Source: JANXZS01 sp963797255 | GTDB taxonomy: Bacteria > Acidobacteriota > Terriglobia > Terriglobales > Acidobacteriaceae | Assembly (NCBI GenBank): GCA_963797255.1 | Contig: CAWCOV010000021.1 | Coordinates: forward strand, 62,001 to 126,000 | Length of the DNA: 64,000 bases | Direction: 5' to 3' | Shown here: positions 16,680 through 25,044 of the stretch, piece after piece | How the letters are laid out: each line of letters starts with the position of its first letter | Position numbering within the stretch: the stretch's first letter is position 1 | The notes under the pieces: generated by a model | What the model was told of the DNA's origin: nothing | The model's input: only the letters and a program-made list of their open reading frames with translations | The model's database searches: none | Translations under genes and position numbers: made by a program

Positions 16680-17105
16680 TCACGCGCCTTCCACCTTCGA
16701 CGACGGAAGATTCTTGATCATCCTGATCTGGTTTCGTCCTTCAACCCGCTGGTAGCAGACGTCGTCCATAATTTCCCGGATCAGGTGCGTACCCCGCCCG
16801 CTCAGCGAAAATTCATCCAGCGGCTGCCCGCAGATTCGCTCTGCAACCGGAGCCTCGCCAGTATCCAAAAGCCTGAACTCCATCCGATCGTCGTAGACGT
16901 CGCAATTGAACTCAATCTGATGTTCGTGGCTACCCTTGTACGCATGCCGCATCACGTTGGCCAGCGCTTCATCCACTGCCAGCGCCACCGCGTGGACATC
17001 CGACTCAGGTAGTCCGCTCACCTCGCCCAACTCCCTCACCATCGCGCGGGCAATGCACAAATACCGCGGATGACTGGGCAGAACCACTTTCATTTCAACA
17101 ATCAT
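16680..17105 (-). CDS. RsbW/SpoIIAB-like serine kinase (ATP-binding anti-sigma factor)
   Basis: The start at ATG 17105 (MIVEMKVVLPSHPRYLCIAR) has GGAG six bases upstream; an in-frame ATG at 17171 would add 22 residues without a clear ribosome site. The 141-residue protein is a GHKL-type ATPase with N-box VDEALANVMRHAYKG, G1 segment FRLLDTGEAP and GRGTHLIREIMDDV. The role in the family is to phosphorylate the STAS antagonist and to sequester a partner, usually a sigma factor. It is the first gene of the minus-strand run, so its promoter should lie in 17106-17442. Confidence 0.9.
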   Translation of the reverse strand: MIVEMKVVLPSHPRYLCIARAMVRELGEVSGLPESDVHAVALAVDEALANVMRHAYKGSHEHQIEFNCDVYDDRMEFRLLDTGEAPVAERICGQPLDEFSLSGRGTHLIREIMDDVCYQRVEGRNQIRMIKNLPSSKVEGA

Positions 17106-17442
17106 GCAGCTCCGCTCATTCGTTGCCCCGCTCAATACATCCATTCCCACAATTGTTTGCTCGTGCGGCACGTATCTGTCGCCCCCGGAAAATGCCTTTG
17201 ATTGGGGAGTCCAGCAAAACAGTTTTGACCGTGCAGAAAGCCTCTCCAGTTCAGGAGAAAGACAAATAAAAACGAGTATTATGCGGAACGATATAGGGCG
17301 GCGGCGCGCGGTGCAAGAAGTATCCCCCGGCCCCGGAACTGACCCATCGCTCTTCTTTCTGATATGGCCGCCACACTTCCCGCAAACCCAGCCTTCCGCA
17401 CCACCCCAACAGACCCCGCATTTTCATATATAACCTTACAGA

Positions 17443-19047
17443 ATGGACCGCCGAGACTTCCTTCGAGCAAGCGCCTTTCTCTCCGCAGGCTTAGCCACAG
17501 GAGCCGCTTCCCCCCTCGCCGCCGACGCCGAAATCGAGATCACCCCGAACACCGCCGCCCCGGAAATCAGCCCCCACCTCTACGGCCAATTCATTGAGCA
17601 TCTCGGCGGTGTCATCTACGACGGCATCTGGGTAGGCCGTAACTCCAAAGTCCCCAACGTCGATGGCATCCGTAAACAATTCGTTGACGATATGAAGCGC
17701 ATCAGCGTGCCCAACTACCGCTGGCCCGGCGGATGCTTCGCCGACGGCTATCACTGGCGCGATGGCATCGGCCCCGGCGGCAAGCGCCCCCGCACCTATA
17801 ACTACTGGCAGGCCAGCGCGCCCCCGGGCGTCGACGTCACGGAAACCAATCAGTTCGGCATTCACGAATTCATGAACCTCTGCCGCCTCTGCGAAGCCGA
17901 ACCCTACCTCGCCACCAACATGGCCTCCGGCTCCCCGCAGGAAATGCATGACTGGGTCGAGTACTGCAACGCTCCCGACGGCACCGTCTCCCTCGCCGCC
18001 GAGCGCGCCGCCAACGGGGACGCCCAGCCCTTCGACGTTCGATGGTGGGGCGTCGGCAACGAGTCCTGGGGATGCGGCGGCGACATGACCCCGCAGGAAT
18101 ACTCCATGCTCTACCGTCGCTTCGTCACCCAGTTTCCCGCCTACCCGCCCAAACCTTACCTCGTCGCTGTCGGTCCTCGCGGACACGCCAAAGACCTCGA
18201 CATTAATTGGACCACCGGCTTCTTCGAGTCCATGCAAGGCCACAGAACGCCGGTCGACGGACTCTCCGTGCACTACTACACCGACTTCAGAAAATCTCCT
18301 GAGAAAGTCGCCACCTTCGACGCGCAGGGATGGTACGACGTCCTACGCGAAGGCGCGCGCATTCAATCCGTCATCGAACAGCACTGGGCCGCCATCGCCA
18401 AATACGATCCCCAGCACCACACCAAACTCGTCATCGACGAATGGGGAGCCTGGTATAAAACCGGCGAAGAAATCGCGCCCTCCTACCTGCTCAGTCAGCC
18501 CCTCACCCTGCGCGATGCGCTACACACCGCCATCACCTTCGACGTCATGAACCGCAACGCCGACAAGATCGCCATGGCCAACGTAGCGCAGACCATCAAC
18601 TGCATTCATTCACTGTTTCTTGCGCAGGGAGACCGCTTCGCCCGCACGCCTGTCTATTACGTTTTTGAAATGTATCGCGGCCACATGGGATCGCAACTCG
18701 CATCCATCAACATCCGCTGCCCCGAACTCAAGGTGCCCTCGCGCAACGGATCCGCAGTCATGCCCGGCCTCTCCGGCTCTGCCTCCGTAAAGGACAAAAC
18801 CTTCACCGTCACCCTCACCAATCCGTCACTCGACGCGCCCGTCATCACGCAGATCCGTCTTGCCACCGGAAGCATCACTGAAGGACGCGGCACCATCCTC
18901 ACTCACGTTGAGAAGAATGCCACCAACACGTTCGACCGCCCCAACGAAGTAGCCCTCGCGCCGATCCCTGTGAAAGTAAGCAGCAACAGGGCAGAAGTAA
19001 CCCTCCCCCCACACGCCATCGTGTCTCTGCAATTAAAAATGGCGTAG
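17443..19047 (+). CDS. GH51 alpha-L-arabinofuranosidase, Tat-exported
   Basis: A 534-residue protein with an N-terminal Tat signal (MDRRDFLRASAFLSAGLATG). The (beta/alpha)8 barrel follows: HLYGQFIEHLGGVIYDGIW, RWPGGCFADGYHWRDGIGP, the acid/base Glu207 in WWGVGNESWG and the nucleophile Glu333 in VIDEWGAWYKT. A beta-sandwich domain closes the protein (FTVTLTNPSLDAPVITQIRL). The family releases arabinofuranose from arabinan or arabinoxylan; many GH51 enzymes are cytoplasmic, so a Tat signal indicates periplasmic action. It stands alone, divergent from the rsbW gene. Confidence 0.94.
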   Translation: MDRRDFLRASAFLSAGLATGAASPLAADAEIEITPNTAAPEISPHLYGQFIEHLGGVIYDGIWVGRNSKVPNVDGIRKQFVDDMKRISVPNYRWPGGCFADGYHWRDGIGPGGKRPRTYNYWQASAPPGVDVTETNQFGIHEFMNLCRLCEAEPYLATNMASGSPQEMHDWVEYCNAPDGTVSLAAERAANGDAQPFDVRWWGVGNESWGCGGDMTPQEYSMLYRRFVTQFPAYPPKPYLVAVGPRGHAKDLDINWTTGFFESMQGHRTPVDGLSVHYYTDFRKSPEKVATFDAQGWYDVLREGARIQSVIEQHWAAIAKYDPQHHTKLVIDEWGAWYKTGEEIAPSYLLSQPLTLRDALHTAITFDVMNRNADKIAMANVAQTINCIHSLFLAQGDRFARTPVYYVFEMYRGHMGSQLASINIRCPELKVPSRNGSAVMPGLSGSASVKDKTFTVTLTNPSLDAPVITQIRLATGSITEGRGTILTHVEKNATNTFDRPNEVALAPIPVKVSSNRAEVTLPPHAIVSLQLKMA

Positions 19048-19080
19048 CCGGATACTGCCCAGTGCTGCCAACTCTTAGAG

Positions 19081-19356
19081 ATGCGCACAATGACACGACA
19101 CAATTCAGCAGCCGGAAGTGAAACTCGATCCACGAGCGGTGTCGCCACGGCGAAAAGCAGAAGTTTTCGACGTCTCCGTTGGGTATGGATTCTTATTGTT
19201 ATCTTCGACATTTTTAAAGCGCCGCAAGCCATCAGCGGCTTGATAGAGCAATGCCGGAGAAATTACTGGTTCATCGGCCCCACCATCCTCTTTCTCATTG
19301 TTGCGGCTTTTCTTAACTGGTGGTGGTTTATGCTCTGGTGGAAAACGCGCCCCTAA
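19081..19356 (+). CDS. Small membrane protein, hypothetical
   Basis: A possible 91-residue protein with a basic N-terminus (about 35 residues, Ser/Arg-rich) and two hydrophobic stretches, WVWILIVIFDIF and YWFIGPTILFLIVAAFLNWWWFMLWW (key core IGPTILFLIVAAFLNW). It starts 33 bases after the GH51 stop at ATG 19081 or 19090. No strong ribosome site is seen. The Trp-rich hydrophobic end looks coded rather than random, but no family is recognised. Confidence 0.4.
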   Translation: MRTMTRHNSAAGSETRSTSGVATAKSRSFRRLRWVWILIVIFDIFKAPQAISGLIEQCRRNYWFIGPTILFLIVAAFLNWWWFMLWWKTRP

Positions 19357-19423
19357 AAACAGCAGTAACAGGAAACAAGGGTGGCCCATTCAAGCCTGCC
19401 GTTGGCTTGAGTGGGGTAGTTGT

Positions 19424-19585
19424 GCCGGGTGCCCCCGGTCTCGCTTTTGAGACCGGGGATTTAGCGCTCTTCCCCCACCCGTGTCATCCCGACCGAAGCG
19501 AAGCGAAGTGGAGGGACCTGCGTTCGCCCTTCCGCTAACCGCTTCTTAGCTGACCGGCCTTCAACTGACCGCCTTTTAGCTAACC
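19424..19585. repeat. Intergenic repeat, copy A (hairpin plus GTCATCCCGA module)
   Basis: 162 bases shared with 20175-20341. It has three parts. The first is a perfect 10-bp hairpin at 19433-19458 (CCCCGGTCTC, loop GCTTTT, GAGACCGGGG). The second is a GTCATCCCGACCGAAGCGAA module ending AGTGGAGGGACCTGCG. The third is an imperfect tandem series of about 16-base units (GCTAACCGCTTCTTA, GCTGACCGGCCTTCAA, CTGACCGCCTTTTA). It directly abuts the 3' end of the SDR fragment. Confidence 0.85.
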
Positions 19586-19615
19586 TCTACTTACCTGCCC
19601 TTCGTAAAACGGGTG

Positions 19616-20176
19616 TCAGTAGAGGCGTGACGTTTCGCCACCATCAACTGCAAGTACCGTTCCGTTTACGAACCTTGTTGCATCCGAGCATAGCCAGGTG
19701 ATCGCCTCCGCTATCTCCTCCGCGTCGCCGAGACGGTTTTGAGCGGAATGCCGGTTTACCACCGCTTTTATAAAATCGGGGTAAGCCTCAACGGCAGAAT
19801 CTACCATTTCCGAATGCGCAAACCCGGGGCTTACCACGTTCACGCGGATCCCTTTCTGCGCGTAGTCGATGGCGGCCGTCTTGGAAAGCCCGATCACCCC
19901 ATGTTTACTGGTGCAATAGGGCGCATGGCCCACGTCGCTGGCTTTGAATCCGTAAACGGAGGAGATGTTCACGATCGAACCCTTGCCGTGTTTCAACATC
20001 GCCGGGATCTGAAATTTCATGCACATCCACACGGCCTTGAGGTTCGTGTTCATCACTGCATCCCAGTCCGCCTCTTCAATCTCCGCCACTGGCGTTTGCA
20101 CTGGGCCCACGATACCGGCGTTATTGACCGCGCAATCCAGCCTTCCGAATCTGGCTAGCGTTCCTTCCACCAAGGC
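19616..20176 (-). pseudogene. SDR family oxidoreductase, 5'-truncated remnant
   Basis: The frame encodes the C-terminal two-thirds of a short-chain dehydrogenase: LDCAVNNAGIVGPVQTP, the catalytic Ser in IVNISSVYGF, YCTSKHGVIGLSK (YxxxK), IRVNVVSPGF and VLAVDGG. The N-terminal TGxxxGIG Rossmann segment is missing. On the 5' side, homology stops near LVEGTLARFG at about 20176, exactly where repeat copy B begins; the frame runs on to an ATG at 20215 through repeat sequence only. The remnant is thus boxed between two copies of one repeat, which suggests a recombination or insertion event that removed the start. It is probably not functional. Confidence 0.78.
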
Positions 20177-20341
20177 CGGGTGCCCCCGGTCTCGCTTTTG
20201 AGACCGGGGATTCAACTCTCTTCTCTACCCCCACCCGTGTCATCCCGACCGGAGCGAAGCGAAGTGGAGGGACCTGCGTTCAATCTTCCGCTAACCGCTT
20301 CTTAGCTGACCGAACTTTAACTGACCGCCTTTCAGCTAACC
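20175..20341. repeat. Intergenic repeat, copy B
   Basis: 167 bases matching copy A in the same orientation, with the identical 10-bp hairpin (20184-20209), the GTCATCCCGACC module and the GCTAACC/GCTGACC tandem units. Small differences (for example GACCGGAGCG against GACCGAAGCG) show that the copies have diverged. It replaces the 5' end of the SDR gene and ends 20 bases before the padR promoter. Confidence 0.85.
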
Positions 20342-20361
20342 GCTCCTTAGCTGCTCCCGCC

Positions 20362-20392
20362 TTGACAACCAAACCTGTCGCGTTGTCATATA
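20362..20392 (+). promoter_or_regulatory. Candidate promoter of padR-ADOP operon
   Basis: A perfect TTGACA (20362-20367) is followed by an AT-rich GTCATATATT tract whose best -10 match falls at about 20385-20392 (spacing 17-19). The ATG of padR is only 6-10 bases beyond, so the mRNA would be leaderless or nearly so. The flanks GTCATATA and GACATATA around the start could form a PadR operator half-site pair. Confidence 0.55.
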
Positions 20393-20397
20393 TTGCC

Positions 20398-20751
20398 ATG
20401 CGACATATAGCAACACGAGCTATCGATCAGGAACTCAAACGGGGCAGTGCGGAACTCCTCATCCTCTCCCTCATCGAGCATCGCGCACGCCACGGATACG
20501 AGATCAGCAAGCTCATCGAAGAGCGTTCCGGCGGAGTCCTCAAGTTCAACGTCGCTTCGTTTTATCCCCTGCTGTACCGCCTGGAAGAACGCGGCCTCAT
20601 CATCGGACGCTGGGTAGAAAAAGCTGGGCAGCGCCGCCGCCGCTTCTACAAGCTCACCCCGCAGGGAAAGGAAATGCTCAAGGCCCAGCGCTCCACGTGG
20701 CTCGGATTTGTGGACGCGATCCAACGCATCACGGAGGCGGAGAATGCCTGA
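20398..20751 (+). CDS. PadR-family transcriptional regulator
   Basis: A 117-residue winged-helix protein, starting at ATG 20398; a TTG at 20362 in the same frame coincides with the -35 box and is rejected. Motifs are ELLILSLIEHRARHGYEI, FNVASFYPLLYRLEERGLI and the wing RRRFYKLTPQGKEML. This is the PadR group that accompanies acidobacterial duplicated permeases. Its stop overlaps the permease start by eight bases, so the two are co-expressed. The regulator probably represses its own operon; the ligand is unknown. Confidence 0.92.
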   Translation: MRHIATRAIDQELKRGSAELLILSLIEHRARHGYEISKLIEERSGGVLKFNVASFYPLLYRLEERGLIIGRWVEKAGQRRRRFYKLTPQGKEMLKAQRSTWLGFVDAIQRITEAENA

Positions 20752-23485
20752 CTGGAAAAAAGAAATTCGAGCCGCAATTGCCTCGCTCAACCTTGAGCCC
20801 ACCCGCGAAGCCGAAGTCGTCGAGGAGCTGAGCCAGCACCTGCGCGATCGCTACGAAGAAATGTTTATAGGCGGCATCAGCGAACAATCCGCCTATAGCA
20901 CCTTGCTCAGCGAGTTGAACGACGGCACCCTTACCGCGGGATTGAAAGCCAGCATCCCCGCAGCGCGTCAGCCCTTACCCGTGGGCATAGACAACAACGA
21001 GCGCTTCTCCGCCGGCATCCTCAGCGACCTTCGCTACGGTGCGCGCTTGCTGCGCCGCAATCCCGCCTTCGCCATCGTCGCCATTCTCTCGCTTGCCCTC
21101 GGCATCGGCGCGAATACTGCCATCTTCCAATTGCTCGATGCGGTTCGCCTGCGCACTCTCCCCGTCGAAGCTCCCACGCAACTCGCCACCATCCGCATGA
21201 CGGGGAACGACTGTTGCAGCGGCGATCATTATTCACGAAACACGCTTACCGGCGGCCTCTGGAATCTTCTCCGCACGCAGCAGCAAGGATTCTCTGACAT
21301 CGCTGGCTGGGCTCCCGAGCGATTCAACCTCGGACAGGGTGGCGAGGCGCGCTATGCTGACACGCTCATGGTCAGCGGAAATTTCTTCAAGACCCTCGGC
21401 ATCCAACCAACCGTCGGCCGCCTTCTCTCGCCCTCCGACGACTATCGCGGTTGCGGCGCGCAGGGCGCAGTAATCAGCAACGCCTTCTGGCAACGCGAAT
21501 TCGGCGGACGTCCCGGAGTCATCGGCACCCCCATCACTCTCAACGGCCGTCCCTTCCAGGTCATCGGAGTCACTCCAGCCAGCTTCTACGGCATCGAGGT
21601 CGGGCAAAAATTCGACGTTGCCATCGCCATCTGCGCACAGCCGCTCTTCTCCACCCACGGCTCACTCATGGATGATCCCATCTCCTGGTGGATCGCAACC
21701 ATCGGACGCCTCAAGCCCGGTTGGACGCTCGATCGCGCCTCCGCGCAGCTCGCCGCCATCTCTCCCGGAATCTTCGCCGCTTCGCTTCCCGACAAATACG
21801 ATGCCGTCGCGCGCAAAGCGTATCTCTCAGAGCATCTCGGCGCATTCCCCGCCGCCACCGGAGTCTCCGAGCTCCGCAGCTATTACGAAGATCCACTCTG
21901 GCTCCTGCTCGCACTCTCCGGCCTCGTGCTGCTCATCGCCTGCGCCAACCTCGCGAACTTAATGTTGGCTCGCGCCAGCGTACGCGAACGCGAAATGGCC
22001 CTCCGTCTTACTCTCGGAGCCTCGCGCTCGCGGCTCATTCGTCAGTTGCTCGCCGAGAGTTTTCTGCTTGCAACCATGGGAACACTCGCCGGCCTCGCCC
22101 TCGCGCAAATTCTTAGCCGCGCTCTCGTTGCATTCCTCAGCACGCAGCAGAGCCAGGTCTTCATGGAACTCGCTCTCGATTGGCGTGTCCTCGGATTCGC
22201 CGCCGCACTCGCCCTCCTCACCTGCCTGCTCTTCGGAGTAGTGCCCGCCATCCAGGCCTCTCGCACCGAGCCCGGCGTCGCCATGAAGGCCGGAGCACGC
22301 GGAGCCACCCCCGGCCGCGATCGCTTTCTCCTGCGCCGCGCACTCGTCGTCTCGCAGGTCGCGCTCTCGCTCGTGCTTCTCACCGGCGCGCTTCTCTTCG
22401 TGCGCACTTTCCAAAACCTCGTCACCACCAATGCCGGCTTTCAGCAGGACAACGTCCTCGTTGCCAACATCGATTTCTCACCACTCAAGTTGCCGGCTGA
22501 AAATCAAATGGCCTTTAAGCAGCAACTCATTGAACACATGCAGGCCGTCCCCGGCGTAACCTCCGTCGCGGAGATTCTCGTCGTTCCCATGAGCCACGGC
22601 GGATGGGACGACAACATCGACATCACCGACGGCCCGCAGCGCGAAGACGTCACCTTCAATCGTGTCAGCCCCAACTACTTCCGCACTATGGAAACGCCGC
22701 TCCTCGCCGGCCGAGACTTCAATCCAACCGACACACCCACCTCCCCGCGCGTCGCCATCGTCAGCGAAGCCTTCGCTCGCAAATACTTCGGAGGTGCAAA
22801 TCCCGTGGGCCGTGTCTTCCGCGATTCCAGTCCGGAAAAAGCTCCATATCAAATCATCGGCCTCGTCAAAGACACCAAGTATTACGAGTTGCGCGAAGAG
22901 CCTCTGCCCATCATCTTCGTATCCTTCACCCAGAAGAACGGCCCTGAAGAACATTCGGTTCTCATGATCCGTTCCAACGAGCCGCTGCCCCCTCTCATCT
23001 CTTCCATCAAGCACGCCTCCGGCGAAATCAACTCCGGCATGGTCCTCAACTTCAGCGTCTTCAAAACGCAGATCCGCGAAGGCCTCCTCCGCGAACAGCT
23101 AATGGCCACCCTCTCTGGATTCTTCGGAGTCCTCGCCACCATCCTCGCCATGGTCGGACTCTACGGCGTCATCTCGTATATGGTGGTTCGCCGTCGTGGC
23201 GAGATCGGCGTCCGCATGGCTCTTGGAGCCAACCGCGCTAACATTCTCCTCATGGTCTTGCGCGAGGCCGCCATTCTTCTCGGCATCGGCCTCGCCGTCG
23301 GCACCGCATTGTCCCTCGCCGCCGGGACCGCAGCCGCGTCCATGCTCTACGGACTCAAGCCAAGCGACCCCCAGACCCTCGCCATCGCACTCGCCGGCAT
23401 TTCCGTCGTAGCGCTACTCGCCAGCCTGATACCCGCTCAGCGCGCAGCAACCGTGCAACCCATGGCCGCACTGCGCGAAGAATAA
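20744..23485 (+). CDS. ADOP-type duplicated MacB/FtsX ABC permease
   Basis: A 913-residue permease. The start at ATG 20744 has GGAGGCGG just upstream and overlaps padR. After an N-terminal soluble segment (about 85 residues: MPDWKKEIRAAIASLNLEP) come two MacB_PCD/FtsX halves. Half one has the hallmark RNPAFAIVAILSLALGIGAN helix, a large periplasmic domain and LSGLVLLIACANLANLMLAR with three C-terminal helices. Half two begins near RRALVVSQVALSLVLLTGAL and ends FFGVLATILAMVGLYGVISY and ILLGIGLAVGTAL. No ATPase gene is adjacent, as expected for 'orphan' permeases of Acidobacteriota. Substrate unknown. Confidence 0.93.
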   Translation: MPDWKKEIRAAIASLNLEPTREAEVVEELSQHLRDRYEEMFIGGISEQSAYSTLLSELNDGTLTAGLKASIPAARQPLPVGIDNNERFSAGILSDLRYGARLLRRNPAFAIVAILSLALGIGANTAIFQLLDAVRLRTLPVEAPTQLATIRMTGNDCCSGDHYSRNTLTGGLWNLLRTQQQGFSDIAGWAPERFNLGQGGEARYADTLMVSGNFFKTLGIQPTVGRLLSPSDDYRGCGAQGAVISNAFWQREFGGRPGVIGTPITLNGRPFQVIGVTPASFYGIEVGQKFDVAIAICAQPLFSTHGSLMDDPISWWIATIGRLKPGWTLDRASAQLAAISPGIFAASLPDKYDAVARKAYLSEHLGAFPAATGVSELRSYYEDPLWLLLALSGLVLLIACANLANLMLARASVREREMALRLTLGASRSRLIRQLLAESFLLATMGTLAGLALAQILSRALVAFLSTQQSQVFMELALDWRVLGFAAALALLTCLLFGVVPAIQASRTEPGVAMKAGARGATPGRDRFLLRRALVVSQVALSLVLLTGALLFVRTFQNLVTTNAGFQQDNVLVANIDFSPLKLPAENQMAFKQQLIEHMQAVPGVTSVAEILVVPMSHGGWDDNIDITDGPQREDVTFNRVSPNYFRTMETPLLAGRDFNPTDTPTSPRVAIVSEAFARKYFGGANPVGRVFRDSSPEKAPYQIIGLVKDTKYYELREEPLPIIFVSFTQKNGPEEHSVLMIRSNEPLPPLISSIKHASGEINSGMVLNFSVFKTQIREGLLREQLMATLSGFFGVLATILAMVGLYGVISYMVVRRRGEIGVRMALGANRANILLMVLREAAILLGIGLAVGTALSLAAGTAAASMLYGLKPSDPQTLAIALAGISVVALLASLIPAQRAATVQPMAALREE

Positions 23486-23503
23486 GCCGCTCCGAAATTC
23501 TGC

Positions 23504-23528
23504 CGGTGTCACGTTCAGCGTGCCACCG
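23504..23528 (+). terminator. Hairpin after ADOP gene
   Basis: CGGTGTCACG / CGTGCCACCG pair with one mismatch around a TTCAG loop, 18 bases after the stop. There is no U-run, so it is a weak terminator candidate or an mRNA-end stabiliser. Confidence 0.35.
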
Positions 23529-23683
23529 CATCCGCTCCGCCCCGCGTTTCAGCCGAAGCCCAAAAAATGAGTTCTCTCAACTGGAAGAATTACCAGTAGC
23601 CCACCGCTGCTTTCGGTAATATCCTTCCCGTTGGCTCTTAGGAGTTTCGCTCGCTTGAGTTGTCACGAAGGAGAATGCTAAAA

Positions 23684-24742
23684 ATGAAACTGCGCACTCG
23701 CCTTTTCTCTGCGCTGTTATTGTCGTCCCTCCTCATCTCGGGATGCTCCACCGTCCATGCGCCTACCGCCGCGCCCGCAGATTCCAACGCTGCTGCCGCA
23801 ACCGGCGACCCGCTGCCTTCCTGGAACGATGGCGCGGCCAAGAAATCAATTCTCAACTTCGTCAAGGTCACTACGGATAAGAACGATCCCAAGTTTGTAG
23901 CGCCGGAAAACCGCATCGCCACCTTCGATCAGGACGGCACTCTCTGGACCGAGCATCCTCTCTACGCGCAGGGGATGTTCGCTCTCGCGCGCCTCGCCGA
24001 AATGGCCCCCAAGCATCCCGCCTGGAAAACGGCAATGCCCTTCAAAGCCGTCCTCACCCAGGACAAGGAGGCGATGAGCAAGTTCACTGAGAAGGATTGG
24101 ATGGAGATTGTCGCCGTCACCCACACCGGCATGAGCACCGAGGACTTCGAAGCCATCGTGAAAACCTGGCTCAGCACCGCCAAGGCTCCGCGCTTCGATC
24201 GCCCCTACACCGACCTCATCTATCAGCCCATGCTCGAAGTCATGCAGTACCTCCGCGCCAACGGCTATCGCACCTACATCGTCACCGGAGGCGGACAGGA
24301 GTTCGTCCGCGTCTACGCTGAGAAAGTCTATGGAGTTCCCCCTGAACAGGTCGTCGGCTCCAGCATCGTTACTACTTACAAAGAGGTCAATGGCAAACCC
24401 GCGCTCATGCGGGAGCCCAAGCCTTTCTTCATCGACGACGGCCCCGGCAAAGCCATCGGCATCAACCTGTTCATCGGCAAGCGTCCCTACGCTGCCTTCG
24501 GCAATACCGCGGGCGATGCTGAAATGTTGCAGTGGACACAGGCAGGCGACGGCGCCCGTCTCATGATGCTGGTTCTTCACGACGACGAGAAGCGCGAATA
24601 CGCCTACGGTCCCGCCAGCGGACTACCCGACACCCACGTCGGCACATTCTCCGATGCCCTCATGACCCAGGCGCAAAAAAACAATTGGACCGTCATCAGC
24701 ATGAAGAACGACTGGAAACAGATTTTCCCATTCGAGAAGTAA
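23684..24742 (+). CDS. HAD-superfamily phosphatase-like lipoprotein
   Basis: A 352-residue protein. ATG 23684 is chosen because AAGGAG lies ten bases upstream and because it begins a clean lipoprotein signal (MKLRTRLFSALLLSSLLISGC, Cys21). HAD motif I is FDQDGTLW (81-88), motif II is VTGGG, and motif IV is FGNTAGDAEML; conserved basic residues lie in between. The N-terminal Asp pair indicates a phosphatase-type HAD enzyme, tethered in the envelope. The substrate is unknown. A strong terminator follows 38 bases after the stop. Confidence 0.86.
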   Translation: MKLRTRLFSALLLSSLLISGCSTVHAPTAAPADSNAAAATGDPLPSWNDGAAKKSILNFVKVTTDKNDPKFVAPENRIATFDQDGTLWTEHPLYAQGMFALARLAEMAPKHPAWKTAMPFKAVLTQDKEAMSKFTEKDWMEIVAVTHTGMSTEDFEAIVKTWLSTAKAPRFDRPYTDLIYQPMLEVMQYLRANGYRTYIVTGGGQEFVRVYAEKVYGVPPEQVVGSSIVTTYKEVNGKPALMREPKPFFIDDGPGKAIGINLFIGKRPYAAFGNTAGDAEMLQWTQAGDGARLMMLVLHDDEKREYAYGPASGLPDTHVGTFSDALMTQAQKNNWTVISMKNDWKQIFPFEK

Positions 24743-25044
24743 GCGGAAGTGGAGTCGATAACCCCACAATTTCAGCCGACAGGCGCGCAGCAATGCGCGC
24801 CTCTCCTTTTTTGAGGCTTCACCTTTCGTTCCCCGAAGCTCATCGGCCGGAAACCCGCAAGAAATGCGATATCCAATTAGACCCCCCGGATAGAGGTATC
24901 TCTAGGAAAAAGCAGCCTCTCCACTAGTAGTTTTGCCAATATCCCTTGACCAAGGCGATTGCCTATGATCACGCGACAATCCGATAGAAACGCGCCAATT
25001 CCCCGCGCTCCCGATTGTAGAGATATCTCAATGTCGGAGGTCAT
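24743..25044 (+). other. Intergenic region, first copy of duplicated sulfatase leader
   Basis: Contains a terminator (24781-24812) and then about 170 bases nearly repeated at 26830-27012: AGCAGCCTCTCCACTAGTAG, TTTTGCCAATATCCCTTGAC and GATCACGCGACAATCCGATA, ending TCGGAGGTCATATG. The conserved block should hold the promoter; no clean -35/-10 pair is evident. GGAGG sits four bases before the ATG. Confidence 0.7.
24781..24812 (+). terminator. Rho-independent terminator after HAD lipoprotein gene
   Basis: A perfect 9-bp stem AGGCGCGCA/TGCGCGCCT with a GCAA tetraloop, followed by CTCCTTTTTT. Confidence 0.88.

Noticed and set aside
17491..18273. Long open frame on the minus strand (260 codons)
   Set aside because: Antisense to the GH51 gene; Gly/Val/Ala-rich composition is a codon-bias shadow, with no motif or ribosome site.
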